In this document: one piece after another, positions 52,876-62,027 of the stretch
Position numbering within the stretch: position 1 is the stretch's first letter
Layout of the letters: each line of letters begins with the position of its first letter
Assembly: GCF_022012435.1 (NCBI RefSeq)
Contig: NZ_JAKLUA010000003.1
Coordinates: 248,001-312,000 of the forward strand
Reading direction: 5' to 3'
Length of the DNA: 64,000 nt
Source: Bradyrhizobium zhengyangense
GTDB lineage: Bacteria; Pseudomonadota; Alphaproteobacteria; Rhizobiales; Xanthobacteraceae
The notes under the pieces: model-generated
Told to the model about the DNA's origin: nothing
The model's database searches: none
What the model saw: the letters and a program-made list of their open reading frames with translations, nothing else
Program-made: the position numbers and the translations under genes

Positions 52876-52988
52876 TTGCATGTGGGGTGCCGGCTTCATC
52901 GTTGCAGCCGGGCCTGCGGTCACAAGGGATAAAATGCCCGTGACCGATCCGTTCCTAGGCGGACCGGAATACCGGATGGAACCGCGCC

Positions 52989-54611
52989 TCACGCGGCTGG
53001 TGCACGTTCCTTCTGCCCCGGCACCGCGGCCAGCAGCTCTCGCGTATAGGCGTGCTCCGGTGCAGCGAACAGCTGTGCCGTCGGCTTCAGCTCGACGATG
53101 GCGCCGCGCTGCATCACCGCGATGCGGTCGCAGATTTGCGCAGCGACCCGTAAGTCGTGGGTAATGAACAGCATCGAGAGTCCGAGGCGGCTCTTGAGGT
53201 CTTCGAGCAGCTTGAGCACTTGCGCCTGCACCGAGACGTCGAGCGCCGAGACGGCTTCGTCGGCGACGATGATCTCGGGCTCGAGCGCGAGCGCGCGGGC
53301 GATGCCGATACGCTGGCGCTGGCCGCCGGAGAATTCGTGCGGATAGCGATCGAGCGCGCCGGCGTCCAGGCCCACCATCTTGAGGAGATCGCGGGCGCGG
53401 TCGAACGCGTCCTTCGGATCAAGACCGGCCGCGATCGGGCCGTCGGCGATGATGTGGCCGATCTTGCGCCGCGGATTGAGCGAGGCGAACGGATCCTGAA
53501 AGATCATCTGGATGCGATGGCGCTCGGTGCGCAGCGCCTTGCCCGAGAGCTGCGTCAGATCGGTATCGCCGATCCGCACCGTGCCGCGGTCGGCCTCGAT
53601 CAGCCGCATCACCAGCCGCGCCACCGACGATTTGCCGGAACCGGATTCGCCGACGAGGCCGAGCGTCTCGCCCTTGAGAATGTTGAAGTTGACTGCGCGC
53701 GCAGCATCGACGCGACGATCCTCGCGAAACCAGCCGCCGGACGTGACGTAGGTCTTGTCCAGCCCGATCACCTCGACGGCCTTGGCCTGGTCGTCGAGCG
53801 GCGCGCGCGGGGGCGGGTGCATCGACGGCACGGCGGCGAGCAGCGCCTTGGTGTAGTCGTGCTGCGGACCGTTGAACACGGTCGCGGCAGGGCCTTCCTC
53901 GACGACCTTGCCATGCCTGAGCACCACGACCTGATCGGCGATGTCTGCGACCACGCCGAAATCATGGGTGATGAACATCACCGCCATGTTGCGGTTGCGC
54001 TGGAGGTTGCGGATCAATTTCAGGATCTGCGCCTGCGTGGTGACGTCGAGCGCCGTGGTCGGCTCGTCCGCGACCAGCACGGCCGGCTCGAGCGCGAGCG
54101 CCATCGCGATCATGGCGCGCTGGCGCTGGCCACCGGAGAGCTGGTGCGGATAGGCGCGCACGATACGCTCGGGGTCGGGCAGGCCGACCTCACGCGCGAG
54201 CGATAACGCCTTGGCGCGTCGCTCCCTGGGCGTCAGCAGGCCGTGGGCCTCGAACATCTCGGCCATCTGGTCGCCGATCCGCATCAACGGATTGAGCGCG
54301 GTCATCGGCTCCTGGAAGATCATCGCGAGCCTGCGGCCGCGCAGGTCGCGCCAGCCGTCGTCGTCGAGCTTGAGCAGGTCGCGGCCTTCGAACTGGATCT
54401 CACCGGAGGTAACCGAAACGGTGTCCGGCAGCAGGCCCATCAGCGCATGCGCGCACATCGACTTGCCCGAGCCGGATTCGCCGACGACGCAGACGATCTT
54501 GCCGGGTCGCAAGTCCAGCGAGACGCCGTCGACTGCGAAGGGACGCTCGGCGCCCTTGGGCAGCGCGATCCTGAGGTTCTTGATCGAGACGGCGGGCGGG
54601 GCGGTCATCAT
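52989..54611 (-). CDS. ABC transporter ATPase, fused double-domain (Dpp/Opp/Yej type)
   Basis: This 540-residue protein has two complete ABC ATPase domains. The first has Walker A GESGSGKSMCAHALMG, signature LSGGQRQRAMIAMALA and Walker B VLVADEPTTALD; the second has GESGSGKSSVARLVMR, FSGGQRQRIGIARALA and IIVADEAVSALDVS. This fusion is typical of YejF and related peptide/nickel importers. It energises the two permeases upstream in the same operon. The start at 54611 overlaps the stop of the second permease (TGATG). In the second domain's Walker B an Ala follows the catalytic Glu (DEA), which is common and should not prevent activity. Confidence 0.95.
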   Translation of the reverse strand: MMTAPPAVSIKNLRIALPKGAERPFAVDGVSLDLRPGKIVCVVGESGSGKSMCAHALMGLLPDTVSVTSGEIQFEGRDLLKLDDDGWRDLRGRRLAMIFQEPMTALNPLMRIGDQMAEMFEAHGLLTPRERRAKALSLAREVGLPDPERIVRAYPHQLSGGQRQRAMIAMALALEPAVLVADEPTTALDVTTQAQILKLIRNLQRNRNMAVMFITHDFGVVADIADQVVVLRHGKVVEEGPAATVFNGPQHDYTKALLAAVPSMHPPPRAPLDDQAKAVEVIGLDKTYVTSGGWFREDRRVDAARAVNFNILKGETLGLVGESGSGKSSVARLVMRLIEADRGTVRIGDTDLTQLSGKALRTERHRIQMIFQDPFASLNPRRKIGHIIADGPIAAGLDPKDAFDRARDLLKMVGLDAGALDRYPHEFSGGQRQRIGIARALALEPEIIVADEAVSALDVSVQAQVLKLLEDLKSRLGLSMLFITHDLRVAAQICDRIAVMQRGAIVELKPTAQLFAAPEHAYTRELLAAVPGQKERAPAA

Positions 54612-55450
54612 CAGCGTCCCTCCCGCGAGAGCCGCGGATTGAGCGCATCGTTGAGGCCTTCGCCGATCAAATTGAGGCCGAGCACCGAGATCAGGATGGC
54701 GACGCCCGGAAACACCGTAATCCACCAGGCCTGGCGGATCACGGTGCGGCCGGCGCCGACCATGTAGCCCCAGGAGATCAGATTGGGATCGCCGAGCCCC
54801 AGAAAGGAGAGCGAGGATTCCAGCAGGATCGCGGTCGCCACCATCAGCGAGGCCAGCACGATCACCGGCGACAGCGCGTTGGGCAGGATCTCGCGCAGGA
54901 TGATCCAGCTGTTGCTCTGGCCCGTGACCACGGCAGCCTGGACATATTCGCGCGTGCGCAACGACAGCACCTCGCCGCGGACGAGGCGCGCGACCGGCGG
55001 CCAGCTCACCACCGCGATCGAGGCCACGATCGAATAGATCGAGGGCTGCAGGATCGCGACCAGCACGATCGCCAGCGCGAAGCTCGGAATGGTCTGGAAG
55101 AACTCGGTGAAGCGCATCAAGGCGTCGTCGACCTTGCCGCCGAAATAGCCGGCCATGGCGCCAATGGGAACACCGACGACGAGCGCGACCAGCGTCGAGA
55201 CGAGGCCGACCAGCAGCGAGACACGAGCACCGAAGATCATGCCGGCGAACACGTCGCGGCCGAGCGCGTCGGTGCCGAGCGGCACCGTGGAAAGCGTGAA
55301 GGGCGGCAGGAACGGCCGCTGCACCATGCGCCAGGGTGAGTTCGGGAATAGCAGTGGCCCGAACACGGCAACCGAGATCGCGAGCAGCAGGATGATGAGC
55401 CCGATGACGCCGCTCGGGCTCTTCAGCATCGATTTCCAGAACTGTTTCAT
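54611..55450 (-). CDS. ABC transporter permease (DppC/OppC type)
   Basis: This 279-residue permease has an N-terminal helix (about 12-33), an OppC-like loop LPPFTLSTVPLGTDALGRDV and five further helices. The EAA loop is in REILPNALSPVIVLASLMVA. It is the second of two permeases in a peptide-type importer. The start (ATG 55450) overlaps the first permease stop (ATGA). The substrate is defined by the binding protein, which is not precise here. Confidence 0.94.
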   Translation of the reverse strand: MKQFWKSMLKSPSGVIGLIILLLAISVAVFGPLLFPNSPWRMVQRPFLPPFTLSTVPLGTDALGRDVFAGMIFGARVSLLVGLVSTLVALVVGVPIGAMAGYFGGKVDDALMRFTEFFQTIPSFALAIVLVAILQPSIYSIVASIAVVSWPPVARLVRGEVLSLRTREYVQAAVVTGQSNSWIILREILPNALSPVIVLASLMVATAILLESSLSFLGLGDPNLISWGYMVGAGRTVIRQAWWITVFPGVAILISVLGLNLIGEGLNDALNPRLSREGR

Positions 55451-56418
55451 GCGGCGAATTCGATGCGTGGGTCGACCAGTCGATAGACGAGGTCGGTGAT
55501 GAGATTGAAGATCAGCACCATGACCGAGCAGGTCACGAACACACCGAGCAGCAGATTGTAGTCGCGCTGAAGCAGCGCGTCGTACATCAGACGCCCGATG
55601 CCTGGCCATGCGAACACGGTCTCGGTGATGACGGCGCCGCCGATCAGCGTGCCGGCGTGGACACCGGCGAGCGTCACCACGGGCAGCAGCGCATTGCGCA
55701 GCACGTGGCGGCGCTGAATGACGGAATCAGAGAGGCCCTTGGCGCGCGCGGTCTTGACGAAATCGAGCCGCTTCACCTCCAGCATCGAGGCGCGCGTCAT
55801 GCGGGTATAGGTCGCCATGAAGAACAGGCCGAGCGTTATCGCCGGCATGATCAGGTGTTTTGCGACGTCGACCGCGTGAGCAAGGCCGGTGAGGTTGGCG
55901 CCGACCGTCTCGTAGCCGAAGCTCGGCAGCCAATCGACCGTGACCGAGAACAGCAGGATGCCCATCAGTGCCACCCAGAAGATCGGCATGGCGTAGAAGA
56001 TCAGCGCAAAGATCGTGATCCCGGTGTCGAGGAGCGTCCCGGCAAACCGGGCGGCGAAGGTGCCGAAGAGAACGCCAAGTGCCAGCGAGATCGCGAATGC
56101 GGACATCGTCAATAGCAATGTCGCCGGCAGCCGTTCCGCGATCAGCTTTGCCACAGGTGCTTGCTGGCGGAAGGAAAAGCCGAGGTCGAGGGTGGCGATG
56201 CCCTTGACGTAGATGAAGAGCTGCTCGGGCAGCGGCTTGTCGAGGCCGAACTTTTCCCGGAGTTGCTTGACGAAGACCTGGTCGCTGGCGCCGGCCTCGC
56301 CCGCCATCACGATTGCGGGGTCGCCGGGTGCCAGCCGGATCAGGAAGAAATTGAGGACGACGATCGCAAGCAGGACGATCACGCCTTTCGCGACACGCTG
56401 AGCGACGAAAGAGAGCAT
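55447..56418 (-). CDS. ABC transporter permease (DppB/OppB type)
   Basis: This 323-residue permease starts MLSFVAQRVAKGVIVLLAIV, the classic DppB opening, followed by LIRLAPGDPA and five helices. The EAA loop is VLRNALLPVVTLAGVHAGTL. It pairs with the DppC-type permease (4-bp overlap), and the substrate-binding protein gene is upstream. Together they import a peptide-like or nickel-type solute across the inner membrane. Confidence 0.94.
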   Translation of the reverse strand: MLSFVAQRVAKGVIVLLAIVVLNFFLIRLAPGDPAIVMAGEAGASDQVFVKQLREKFGLDKPLPEQLFIYVKGIATLDLGFSFRQQAPVAKLIAERLPATLLLTMSAFAISLALGVLFGTFAARFAGTLLDTGITIFALIFYAMPIFWVALMGILLFSVTVDWLPSFGYETVGANLTGLAHAVDVAKHLIMPAITLGLFFMATYTRMTRASMLEVKRLDFVKTARAKGLSDSVIQRRHVLRNALLPVVTLAGVHAGTLIGGAVITETVFAWPGIGRLMYDALLQRDYNLLLGVFVTCSVMVLIFNLITDLVYRLVDPRIEFAA

Positions 56419-56463
56419 CTAGATTTGCATGCCAGTTGATTGACGCGGTCTCGCCGCGAGGGA

Positions 56464-56488
56464 CACCTCTCCCCAACGGGGAGAGGTG
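56464..56488. repeat. CTCTCCCC-type hairpin in the ABC operon
   Basis: CACCTCTCCCC (56464-56474), loop AAC, GGGGAGAGGTG (56478-56488), a perfect 11-bp stem in the 80-bp gap between the binding-protein and first permease genes. It may reduce read-through, giving excess binding protein. It belongs to the same family as 42639-42666 and 63477-63502. Confidence 0.7.
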
Positions 56489-56498
56489 GGTACCGCCC

Positions 56499-58049
56499 TC
56501 ACTTGTCGAGCCATGCGTCCTTGAAGCCGTCATTGACCCCGATCCCGGTGGTGATCAGGTTCTTGACCTTACAGCGCATGATGGTCGGGAATTGCAGCTC
56601 GAGCATCCAGGCGACCGGCACGTCCTCGACCAGGACCTTTTGCGCCTTCTCGTAGATCTCCTTGCGCTTGGTATCGGACGTTGCGACCGCGCCGTCGGCG
56701 AACAGCTTGTCGATATCAGGGTTGGAGTAGCCCTCGACGTTGTTGAACACCTGGCCCTTGGCGATGGCACTGGAGACGTAATTGCGCCCCACGCCCAGCG
56801 CGGGATCGCCGTACTGGTAGAGATAGGTGAAGGCGATATCGTAATCCCAGTCGCCGATCTTCTGGTTGCCGCCGGCAACGTCGGTCGAGATCGTCTCGAT
56901 GTTCATGCCGACGTCCATCAGGTTCTGCTTCACCGCTTCACCCCAACGCTGCCATGTCTCGCCATAGGCGAGCGGCAGCAGGCGGATCTTCTCACCCTTG
57001 TAGCCGGCCTCCTTCAGCAGCGCCTTGGCCTTGGCCGGGTCGTAAGGATATTTCGGCACATCATCGGTGTAGTATTTGATGGTCGAGGCCGAAGGGCCGG
57101 TGGCGACCTTGCCGAGCCCGTTCCAGATCACGTCCTTGGCGAAATCGCGGTCGATCGCATACATGATCGCCTGCCGCACCCGCTTGTCGGCAAGCGGGCC
57201 CTGGCGGTTGTTGAGCCACAGCCAGGCGAGCGGCGAGAAGAACTCCCAGCCCGCGCCGGTGACGCAGGTGTCCTTCAGCTTGGACAGCCGCGGCACGTCG
57301 AAATTCTCGACCGAGCCGCCGGGCAGCACGTCGACCTTGCCGGTCTCGTACGCCACCGAGCGCGCGGCGGCGTCGGGGATGATCTGCCAGTAGATCTCGT
57401 CGATATAGGGCTTGCCCTTCTCGTAATAGTTCGGGTTCCTGACCAGCCGGATGTACGAGCCCTTCTGCCATTCCTTGAACATGAAGGGGCCGGTGCCGAC
57501 GGGCGCGTTGTTGTAAGCGTTTGTCTTCCAGTCGGTGCCTTCATAGAGATGCTTCGGCACCATCGGCATCGAGCCGACCTCGAAGATGCCGAGGAACGGG
57601 CCGAACGGCTGTTTCAGCGTGAACACGACGGTGTAGTCGTCGGGCGCCTCGACCTTGTCGACCTGTGCAAGGTTGTTGCGGGCGCGCGCGTGGGTCTGCT
57701 TCAGCATCTCGATCGAGAACAGCACGTCGGCCGAGGTGAAGGGCTTGCCGTCATGCCAGGTGACGCCCTTGCGGAGCTTGAAGGTGTAGGTCTTGGCGTC
57801 CTCGCTGACGCTCCAGCTCTCGGCGAGCTCAGGCATCGGCTCGAGCTTGGGGCTGTAGCGCAACAGGCCTTCGAAAATGTTGCCCGACACCATCTGGGTC
57901 GGACCGTTCTGGATCATCGCCATCATCAGGCCGGGCGGCTCGGGCTGGATCACCGCGTTGATGACGCCTCCAGTCTTCGGCTCTTGCGCCAGAGCCGAGG
58001 CCGTGAGGGCGCAAGTCAGGAGGAGACCAAGCAACACTCGTTTCGACAT
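56499..58049 (-). CDS. ABC transporter substrate-binding protein (SBP_bac_5)
   Basis: This 516-residue periplasmic protein has a signal peptide (1-21, LLGLLLTCALTASALAQ) and the family 5 landmarks WSVSEDAKTYTFKLRKGVTW, DGKPFTSADVLFSIEML and DKRVRQAIMYAIDRD. Such proteins bind oligopeptides, opines, nickel or similar ligands; the ligand here is open. It leads the operon with two permeases and a fused ATPase and is divergent from a TetR regulator with a 216-bp gap. Confidence 0.93.
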   Translation of the reverse strand: MSKRVLLGLLLTCALTASALAQEPKTGGVINAVIQPEPPGLMMAMIQNGPTQMVSGNIFEGLLRYSPKLEPMPELAESWSVSEDAKTYTFKLRKGVTWHDGKPFTSADVLFSIEMLKQTHARARNNLAQVDKVEAPDDYTVVFTLKQPFGPFLGIFEVGSMPMVPKHLYEGTDWKTNAYNNAPVGTGPFMFKEWQKGSYIRLVRNPNYYEKGKPYIDEIYWQIIPDAAARSVAYETGKVDVLPGGSVENFDVPRLSKLKDTCVTGAGWEFFSPLAWLWLNNRQGPLADKRVRQAIMYAIDRDFAKDVIWNGLGKVATGPSASTIKYYTDDVPKYPYDPAKAKALLKEAGYKGEKIRLLPLAYGETWQRWGEAVKQNLMDVGMNIETISTDVAGGNQKIGDWDYDIAFTYLYQYGDPALGVGRNYVSSAIAKGQVFNNVEGYSNPDIDKLFADGAVATSDTKRKEIYEKAQKVLVEDVPVAWMLELQFPTIMRCKVKNLITTGIGVNDGFKDAWLDK

Positions 58050-58265
58050 GTCGTATCTTTCTCAAGCGCGACCGGCCGCAAACGCTTCGCGACGTCCTCG
58101 CGCGCAAAGCGACGGCCGACCCATCCCAGTCCCCATCCGGGCGCGAGGCTCACACGGTCCCGTTCCGCGCCGCAAGATGAAAGTCTCGACAGTGTCAGCA
58201 CAAAAAATGTACAGCGCGTCCTGTTTTCACTTGATTCAATGTCGTGTCACGGAGACAAGTCGGCC

Positions 58266-58892
58266 ATGGACAACGCCACACGCTCCGAACGATCCCGCAA
58301 TGCTGCCCTCGAAGCAGCCATCGCGATCATCGCGCGCGACGGACCCGGCCGGCTGACGCTCGACGCGATCGCGCGCGAGAGCGGGCTGAGCAAGGGCGGC
58401 GTGATGCATCAATTCCGGACGAAGGAAGCGGTGCTGAAGGCGCTGCTCGAGCGGCAGATGGCGCATTTCGAGGAGTTCTCGACCGCCTACATGGCAAAGG
58501 CGAGCAAGATTTCGGCAAATCCCGAGCTCGCCACTCAGCTCGCGACGGTGCGCGAAGCCGCAAGCTCGCCGAATTCGGCTGCGCTTGCTCTGGTCGCGGC
58601 CATGGTCGAGAACCCCGGTCTGATGTCTCTGCCGCGTGATCGCGAGATGAAGCGGGTCGCAGCCATCAAGGCCGAGGCGGCCGATCCGGATCTGGCGCTG
58701 CTGCGTTGGGCCGCGGCGAGGGGCCTGCTGCTGAGCGGCCTGTTCGGGATGTCGCCGCTGAGCAGGGCCGAGCATGATCGCCTGTTCGCGCGTCTGCTTG
58801 ACGACAAGCAGTGGAGCGGTCTCGAACGTCAAGCCGCAACGCGCCCCGCTAAATCTGCGGCGAAGCCCGCAGCTCCGCGCAAGCGCGTCTGA
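58266..58892 (+). CDS. TetR/AcrR family regulator
   Basis: This 208-residue protein has an N-terminal TetR HTH (about 8-55): NAALEAAIAIIARDGPGRLT, LDAIARESGLSKGGVMHQF with the classic GLSKGG recognition helix, then RTKEAVLKALLERQMAHFEE. The C-terminal ligand domain is helical, of the TetR_C type with MSPLSRAEHDRLFARLLD. It ends in a Lys/Pro/Ala-rich tail. The ATG at 58266 is chosen; 58239 is also possible. A promoter with an embedded palindrome lies 80 bp after it, so it may control the DUF3313 lipoprotein gene, the ABC operon, or both. Confidence 0.9.
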   Translation: MDNATRSERSRNAALEAAIAIIARDGPGRLTLDAIARESGLSKGGVMHQFRTKEAVLKALLERQMAHFEEFSTAYMAKASKISANPELATQLATVREAASSPNSAALALVAAMVENPGLMSLPRDREMKRVAAIKAEAADPDLALLRWAAARGLLLSGLFGMSPLSRAEHDRLFARLLDDKQWSGLERQAATRPAKSAAKPAAPRKRV

Positions 58893-58971
58893 TTCACTGT
58901 TAACGAATTCCACCCGGCCATCGCCCAAGGTCGCGCCTGCGGCCCAATGCGCCGCGACGTCACTTTCTCAC

Positions 58972-59000
58972 TTTACAAACCAACTAGTCGGTTTTATAAA
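58972..59000 (+). promoter_or_regulatory. promoter with an operator-like palindrome in its spacer
   Basis: TTTACA (58972-58977), a 17-bp spacer, and TATAAA (58995-59000) closely match sigma-70 consensus. The palindrome AAACCAACTAGTCGGTTT (58977-58994, 16 of 18 symmetric) fills the spacer exactly. Such a site under a TetR-type repressor would block RNA polymerase. It lies 147 bp before the DUF3313 gene. Confidence 0.75.
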
Positions 59001-59073
59001 TCGAAACACTGAGGCGGCCCAAGGCGTCTGACACGGCCCCGGACGATGCCTTGAGCCGACAAAGGTGAGCCCC

Positions 59074-59103
59074 GCAGCCGCGTCTGGTCCCGCACGCGGC
59101 TGC
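59074..59103 (+). promoter_or_regulatory. leader hairpin upstream of the DUF3313 gene
   Basis: GCAGCCGCGT (59074-59083) and ACGCGGCTGC (59094-59103) form a perfect 10-bp stem with a 10-nt loop in the predicted leader. There is no T tract. It could slow transcript decay or pausing, but its function is unknown. Confidence 0.5.
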
Positions 59104-59146
59104 GGTCGCCCTTGCCCCTCGAAAAGACGCAAGAGGAGTTTCTGGA

Positions 59147-59809
59147 ATGGATCGCTCGATCGCCCTGCGCGGTCTGGGAACGCTGATGCTTGGCGCCGCC
59201 GTGGCCGGCTGCGCTTCGGTCGCGCCCGTGCCTTATTCGGAGATGGCGTCCTCGGCCTACATGGCTCCCGACAAGTCGGATGCTTCGGGCCGCGTGCCCT
59301 ACCGCTATTCCACGTCAGTCGATTGGCGTGCCTATAACAAAGTGATCCTCGAACCCGTCGTCGTCTATCGCGGCAGGGATCACCAGTTCGGCGACATGTC
59401 CGAAAAGGACAAGGCGACACTCGCGGCTACCATGCAGGGCAGCTTCGCCCAGCGGCTGCGCAGCCGCTTCGCGCTGGTGCGCGAGCGCGGACCGGAGACG
59501 CTGCGGATCAGGCTCACGCTGACCGGCGCGGTCGCCAACACGCCGGTGCTCGGCACGCTCTCGCGCTTCGACATGGCCGGTGCGGTCTACAACGGCGTGC
59601 AGGCCGCGCGCGACGGCGAGGGCATGTTGACCGGCTCGGTGATCTACGGCGTCGAGATCTTCGATGCTTCGACCGCGCGCCTGCTCTTGGCTTACGTCAC
59701 CAAGCAATACCCCGGCGCCTACGACATCAAGGCCAGCGTCGGCGCGCTTGCCGCGGCCAACACCGGCATCGACAAGGGCGCCGATGCGCTGATGGCGCAA
59801 CTGAACTGA
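59147..59809 (+). CDS. DUF3313 lipoprotein
   Basis: This 220-residue protein has a lipoprotein signal with lipobox LGAAVAGCAS (lipidation Cys near residue 22). The body contains VDWRAYNKVILEPVVVYRGR, RLRSRFALVRERGPETLRIR and a late AANTGIDKGADALMAQL, matching DUF3313. The role is unknown; it is likely anchored to the inner or outer membrane. Strong AGAGGAG upstream. The next gene encodes a DUF2147 protein after 32 bp, and both probably share the palindrome promoter at 58972. Confidence 0.88.
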   Translation: MDRSIALRGLGTLMLGAAVAGCASVAPVPYSEMASSAYMAPDKSDASGRVPYRYSTSVDWRAYNKVILEPVVVYRGRDHQFGDMSEKDKATLAATMQGSFAQRLRSRFALVRERGPETLRIRLTLTGAVANTPVLGTLSRFDMAGAVYNGVQAARDGEGMLTGSVIYGVEIFDASTARLLLAYVTKQYPGAYDIKASVGALAAANTGIDKGADALMAQLN

Positions 59810-59841
59810 CGCCGCAATCTTCTCAACGAAAGTCGCCGCTG

Positions 59842-60417
59842 ATGAATTTCCTGCTTCGCTTCGTGCTGCGTATCGCGATCACCATCGCGATGATGATCCT
59901 TGGCGGTCGCGCCGTCGCCGCCACGCCTACTGACCCCAGCGGCACCTGGCTGGTCGAGGACGGCCGCGCCCGCGTCAGGCTGGAGCGTTGCGGTCCCTCG
60001 CGCGACCGGATCTGCGGCTTCATCGTCTGGATGAAGGAGCCGGCCGACAAACGCGGTCAGCCGTATCGCGACAAGGAAAATCCCGATGCCGATAAGCGCG
60101 CTCGCCTGTTGCTCGGCCATCAACTGATCATGGGCCTGCAGGCGACGTCCGATGGACGCTTCGCCGGCGACATCTACAACGCCGAGGACGGCAAGTCCTA
60201 TTCGGTCTCGCTGTGGCGCGAATCCGCCGACCGCCTGATGCTGAAGGGATGCCTGATCAAGCTGCTCTGCCAGACCCAGACCTGGCAGCAGACCCTCGAC
60301 GTCCAACCCGGTCAGCTCGTCGGCCTCGCCGGCGATCTCAACGGCCCACGGGCCGACAAGGAATGGGCGCAGGTGCCGCCGCCGAGGCCGGTGCAGGCGA
60401 AGGCGAAGGCGAAGTAG
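59842..60417 (+). CDS. DUF2147 secreted protein
   Basis: This 191-residue protein has a signal peptide (about 1-28, ending GRAVAA), then DPSGTWLVEDGRARVRLERC and ICGFIVWMKEP, the DUF2147 pattern of a lipocalin-like barrel with conserved Cys. YDA-like GDIYNAEDGKSYSVSLWRE and LMLKGCLIKLLCQTQTW follow. The end is a Lys/Ala tail. Family roles are unclear. It is 32 bp after the DUF3313 gene, so envelope-stress-type co-expression is plausible but inferred. Confidence 0.88.
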   Translation: MNFLLRFVLRIAITIAMMILGGRAVAATPTDPSGTWLVEDGRARVRLERCGPSRDRICGFIVWMKEPADKRGQPYRDKENPDADKRARLLLGHQLIMGLQATSDGRFAGDIYNAEDGKSYSVSLWRESADRLMLKGCLIKLLCQTQTWQQTLDVQPGQLVGLAGDLNGPRADKEWAQVPPPRPVQAKAKAK

Positions 60418-60426
60418 CTGCGCCGA

Positions 60427-61977
60427 TTATCGCAGTCCCGCGCGCCGAAATCCTTCCAGATAATGCTCGCGATCCGCATCGTTCGCCCAGGGCAGCTGCG
60501 TCGCGATCCAGTCCAGTGAGATATTGGGCTGGGTCCGGCGGAGCTCGCCCAGCGCCATGACCGCCAGCACGCTGTCGCCGGTCATGCCGGCGGAGACGGC
60601 GAGCACGCGATAGGCGCCAGTGAGATCGCCGCGGTGGCGGATCGCCTCGCGCGCCAGTGCAATGGCCTCGTCATAGTGCCGCTCGGTGAAGCGTGCATAG
60701 CCGGCGATGCCGTAATAGATCGCCAGCGACGGATCGCGCGGTGAGAGCCTGATCGCCTTCTTCGCCGCCTCGAACGAGTCGGAGGGGCGCCCGGCATAGG
60801 AAAGCGCGAGCGCGTAATAACCCTGCGCCAGCGAGAAGTTGGGATTGAGCGCGAGCGCCTGTTCGAACTCGGAGAGCGCGTCCGCAAGGCGGCTGGTCGA
60901 GAAGCAGACGCTGCCGAGCGCGGCATGGGCCCAGGCATTCTCATGGTCGCAGCGCATCGCGGCGAGCGCGGCGTCCTCCGCGATCGGCGCGGTGGTGGCA
61001 AGCTCCGCCCAGCCCAGATGCACGCCGAACATGTGGCTTGCCGCCAGCACCGCCAAAGCCTGGCCGTAATCCGGATCGATCGCGATCGCGCGCTCGAGCA
61101 GTTTCTGCGCAGCGGCGTGGTCCTGCGGCGTGATCCGCCAGTAATGCGACAGCGCCTGCATGAGGAGGTCCCAGGCATCCAGGCTCGCTGGCGGTTTCCG
61201 ATGCGTGCGAAAGCTCTCCGCGGCGTGGATCTGCGGCTCGATCGCCGCGACGATCCGTTCGGTGATCTCGTCCTGCACGGCAAAAACGTCGACCAGCTCG
61301 CGGTCGTAGCGCTCGGCCCAGAGATGGCCTCCGGTGGTGGCGTCGTTGAGCTGGGCGGTGATGCGGACGCGGTTGTCGACCTTGCGTACACTGCCTTCGA
61401 CGATGTAGCGAACGCCGAGCTCTTCGGCGATCTGTTTGATGTGAACTGCGCGTCCCTTGTAAGTAAAGGACGAGTTGCGGGCGATCACGATGAACCAGCG
61501 CTGCTTCGACAACGCGGTGAGGATGTCCTCGCTGATACCGTCGCCGAAATAATCCTGGGCGGGGTCGCCGCTCATGTTCTCGAAGGCGAGCACGGCGATG
61601 CCCGGCCGTTCGGTCGCGACGCGCGCGGAACTGGGCGCCGCCTCGGCCGCTGCTGGCCTGGTTGCCACCTCTTCCCGGACGTCGCCGACGAAGCGAAACC
61701 CTTTGCGCGGGATCGTCTTGATAAGACGCTGCGTTGCGCCGTCGTCTCCCAGCGCCTTGCGTGCGGCATTGATCCTGCTGTTCAGCGCGGAATCCGAGAC
61801 GATGCGATTGCTCCAGATCTGGCTGATCAGATCGTCCTTGCTGACGACGCGGGCGCGCTCCGCGACGAGGTAAAGCAGGAGATCGAACACCTGCGGCTGC
61901 AGCGCCACGGTGGTCCCGGCGCAGGTCAGTTCGCGCAGGTCGCCGTCGAGCACGTTGTTTTCAAAGAGGAATCGCAC
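60427..61977 (-). CDS. winged-helix / TolB-like / TPR regulator (CadC-adenylate-cyclase-like)
   Basis: This 516-residue protein has an OmpR/CadC-type winged helix at about 1-95 (FDLLLYLVAERARVVSKDDL; RLIKTIPRKGFRFVGDV), a TolB-like or adenylate-cyclase-associated domain at about 125-240 (GIAVLAFENMSGDPAQDYFG, GVRYIVEGSVRKVDNRVRIT) and TPR repeats from about 265 to the end, finishing EHYLEGFRRAGLR. There is no visible membrane span or cyclase domain. The layout suggests transcription control with TPR-mediated protein contact. A paralogue is partly present at the right edge of the window. Confidence 0.88.
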   Translation of the reverse strand: MRFLFENNVLDGDLRELTCAGTTVALQPQVFDLLLYLVAERARVVSKDDLISQIWSNRIVSDSALNSRINAARKALGDDGATQRLIKTIPRKGFRFVGDVREEVATRPAAAEAAPSSARVATERPGIAVLAFENMSGDPAQDYFGDGISEDILTALSKQRWFIVIARNSSFTYKGRAVHIKQIAEELGVRYIVEGSVRKVDNRVRITAQLNDATTGGHLWAERYDRELVDVFAVQDEITERIVAAIEPQIHAAESFRTHRKPPASLDAWDLLMQALSHYWRITPQDHAAAQKLLERAIAIDPDYGQALAVLAASHMFGVHLGWAELATTAPIAEDAALAAMRCDHENAWAHAALGSVCFSTSRLADALSEFEQALALNPNFSLAQGYYALALSYAGRPSDSFEAAKKAIRLSPRDPSLAIYYGIAGYARFTERHYDEAIALAREAIRHRGDLTGAYRVLAVSAGMTGDSVLAVMALGELRRTQPNISLDWIATQLPWANDADREHYLEGFRRAGLR

Positions 61978-61983
61978 GTTTTT

Positions 61984-62027
61984 GTCGTCTCAAGTAAAAA
62001 TCAAAGTCGTCTCAGGCGAAAATCAAC
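61984..62027. repeat. two 22-bp direct repeats in divergent gap
   Basis: GTCGTCTCAAG... (61984-62005) and GTCGTCTCAGG... (62006-62027) match at 18 of 22 positions, in tandem. They lie just upstream of the winged-helix/TPR gene and 83 bp before the methyltransferase-like gene, so they fit a CadC/OmpR-type site with about two helical turns of spacing. Confidence 0.5.

Noticed and set aside
56436..58892. An 818-codon open frame on the plus strand
   Set aside because: Most of it is antisense to the substrate-binding protein gene and is Arg/His/Asp-rich without domains. Only the last 208 codons, from 58266, are a real TetR gene.
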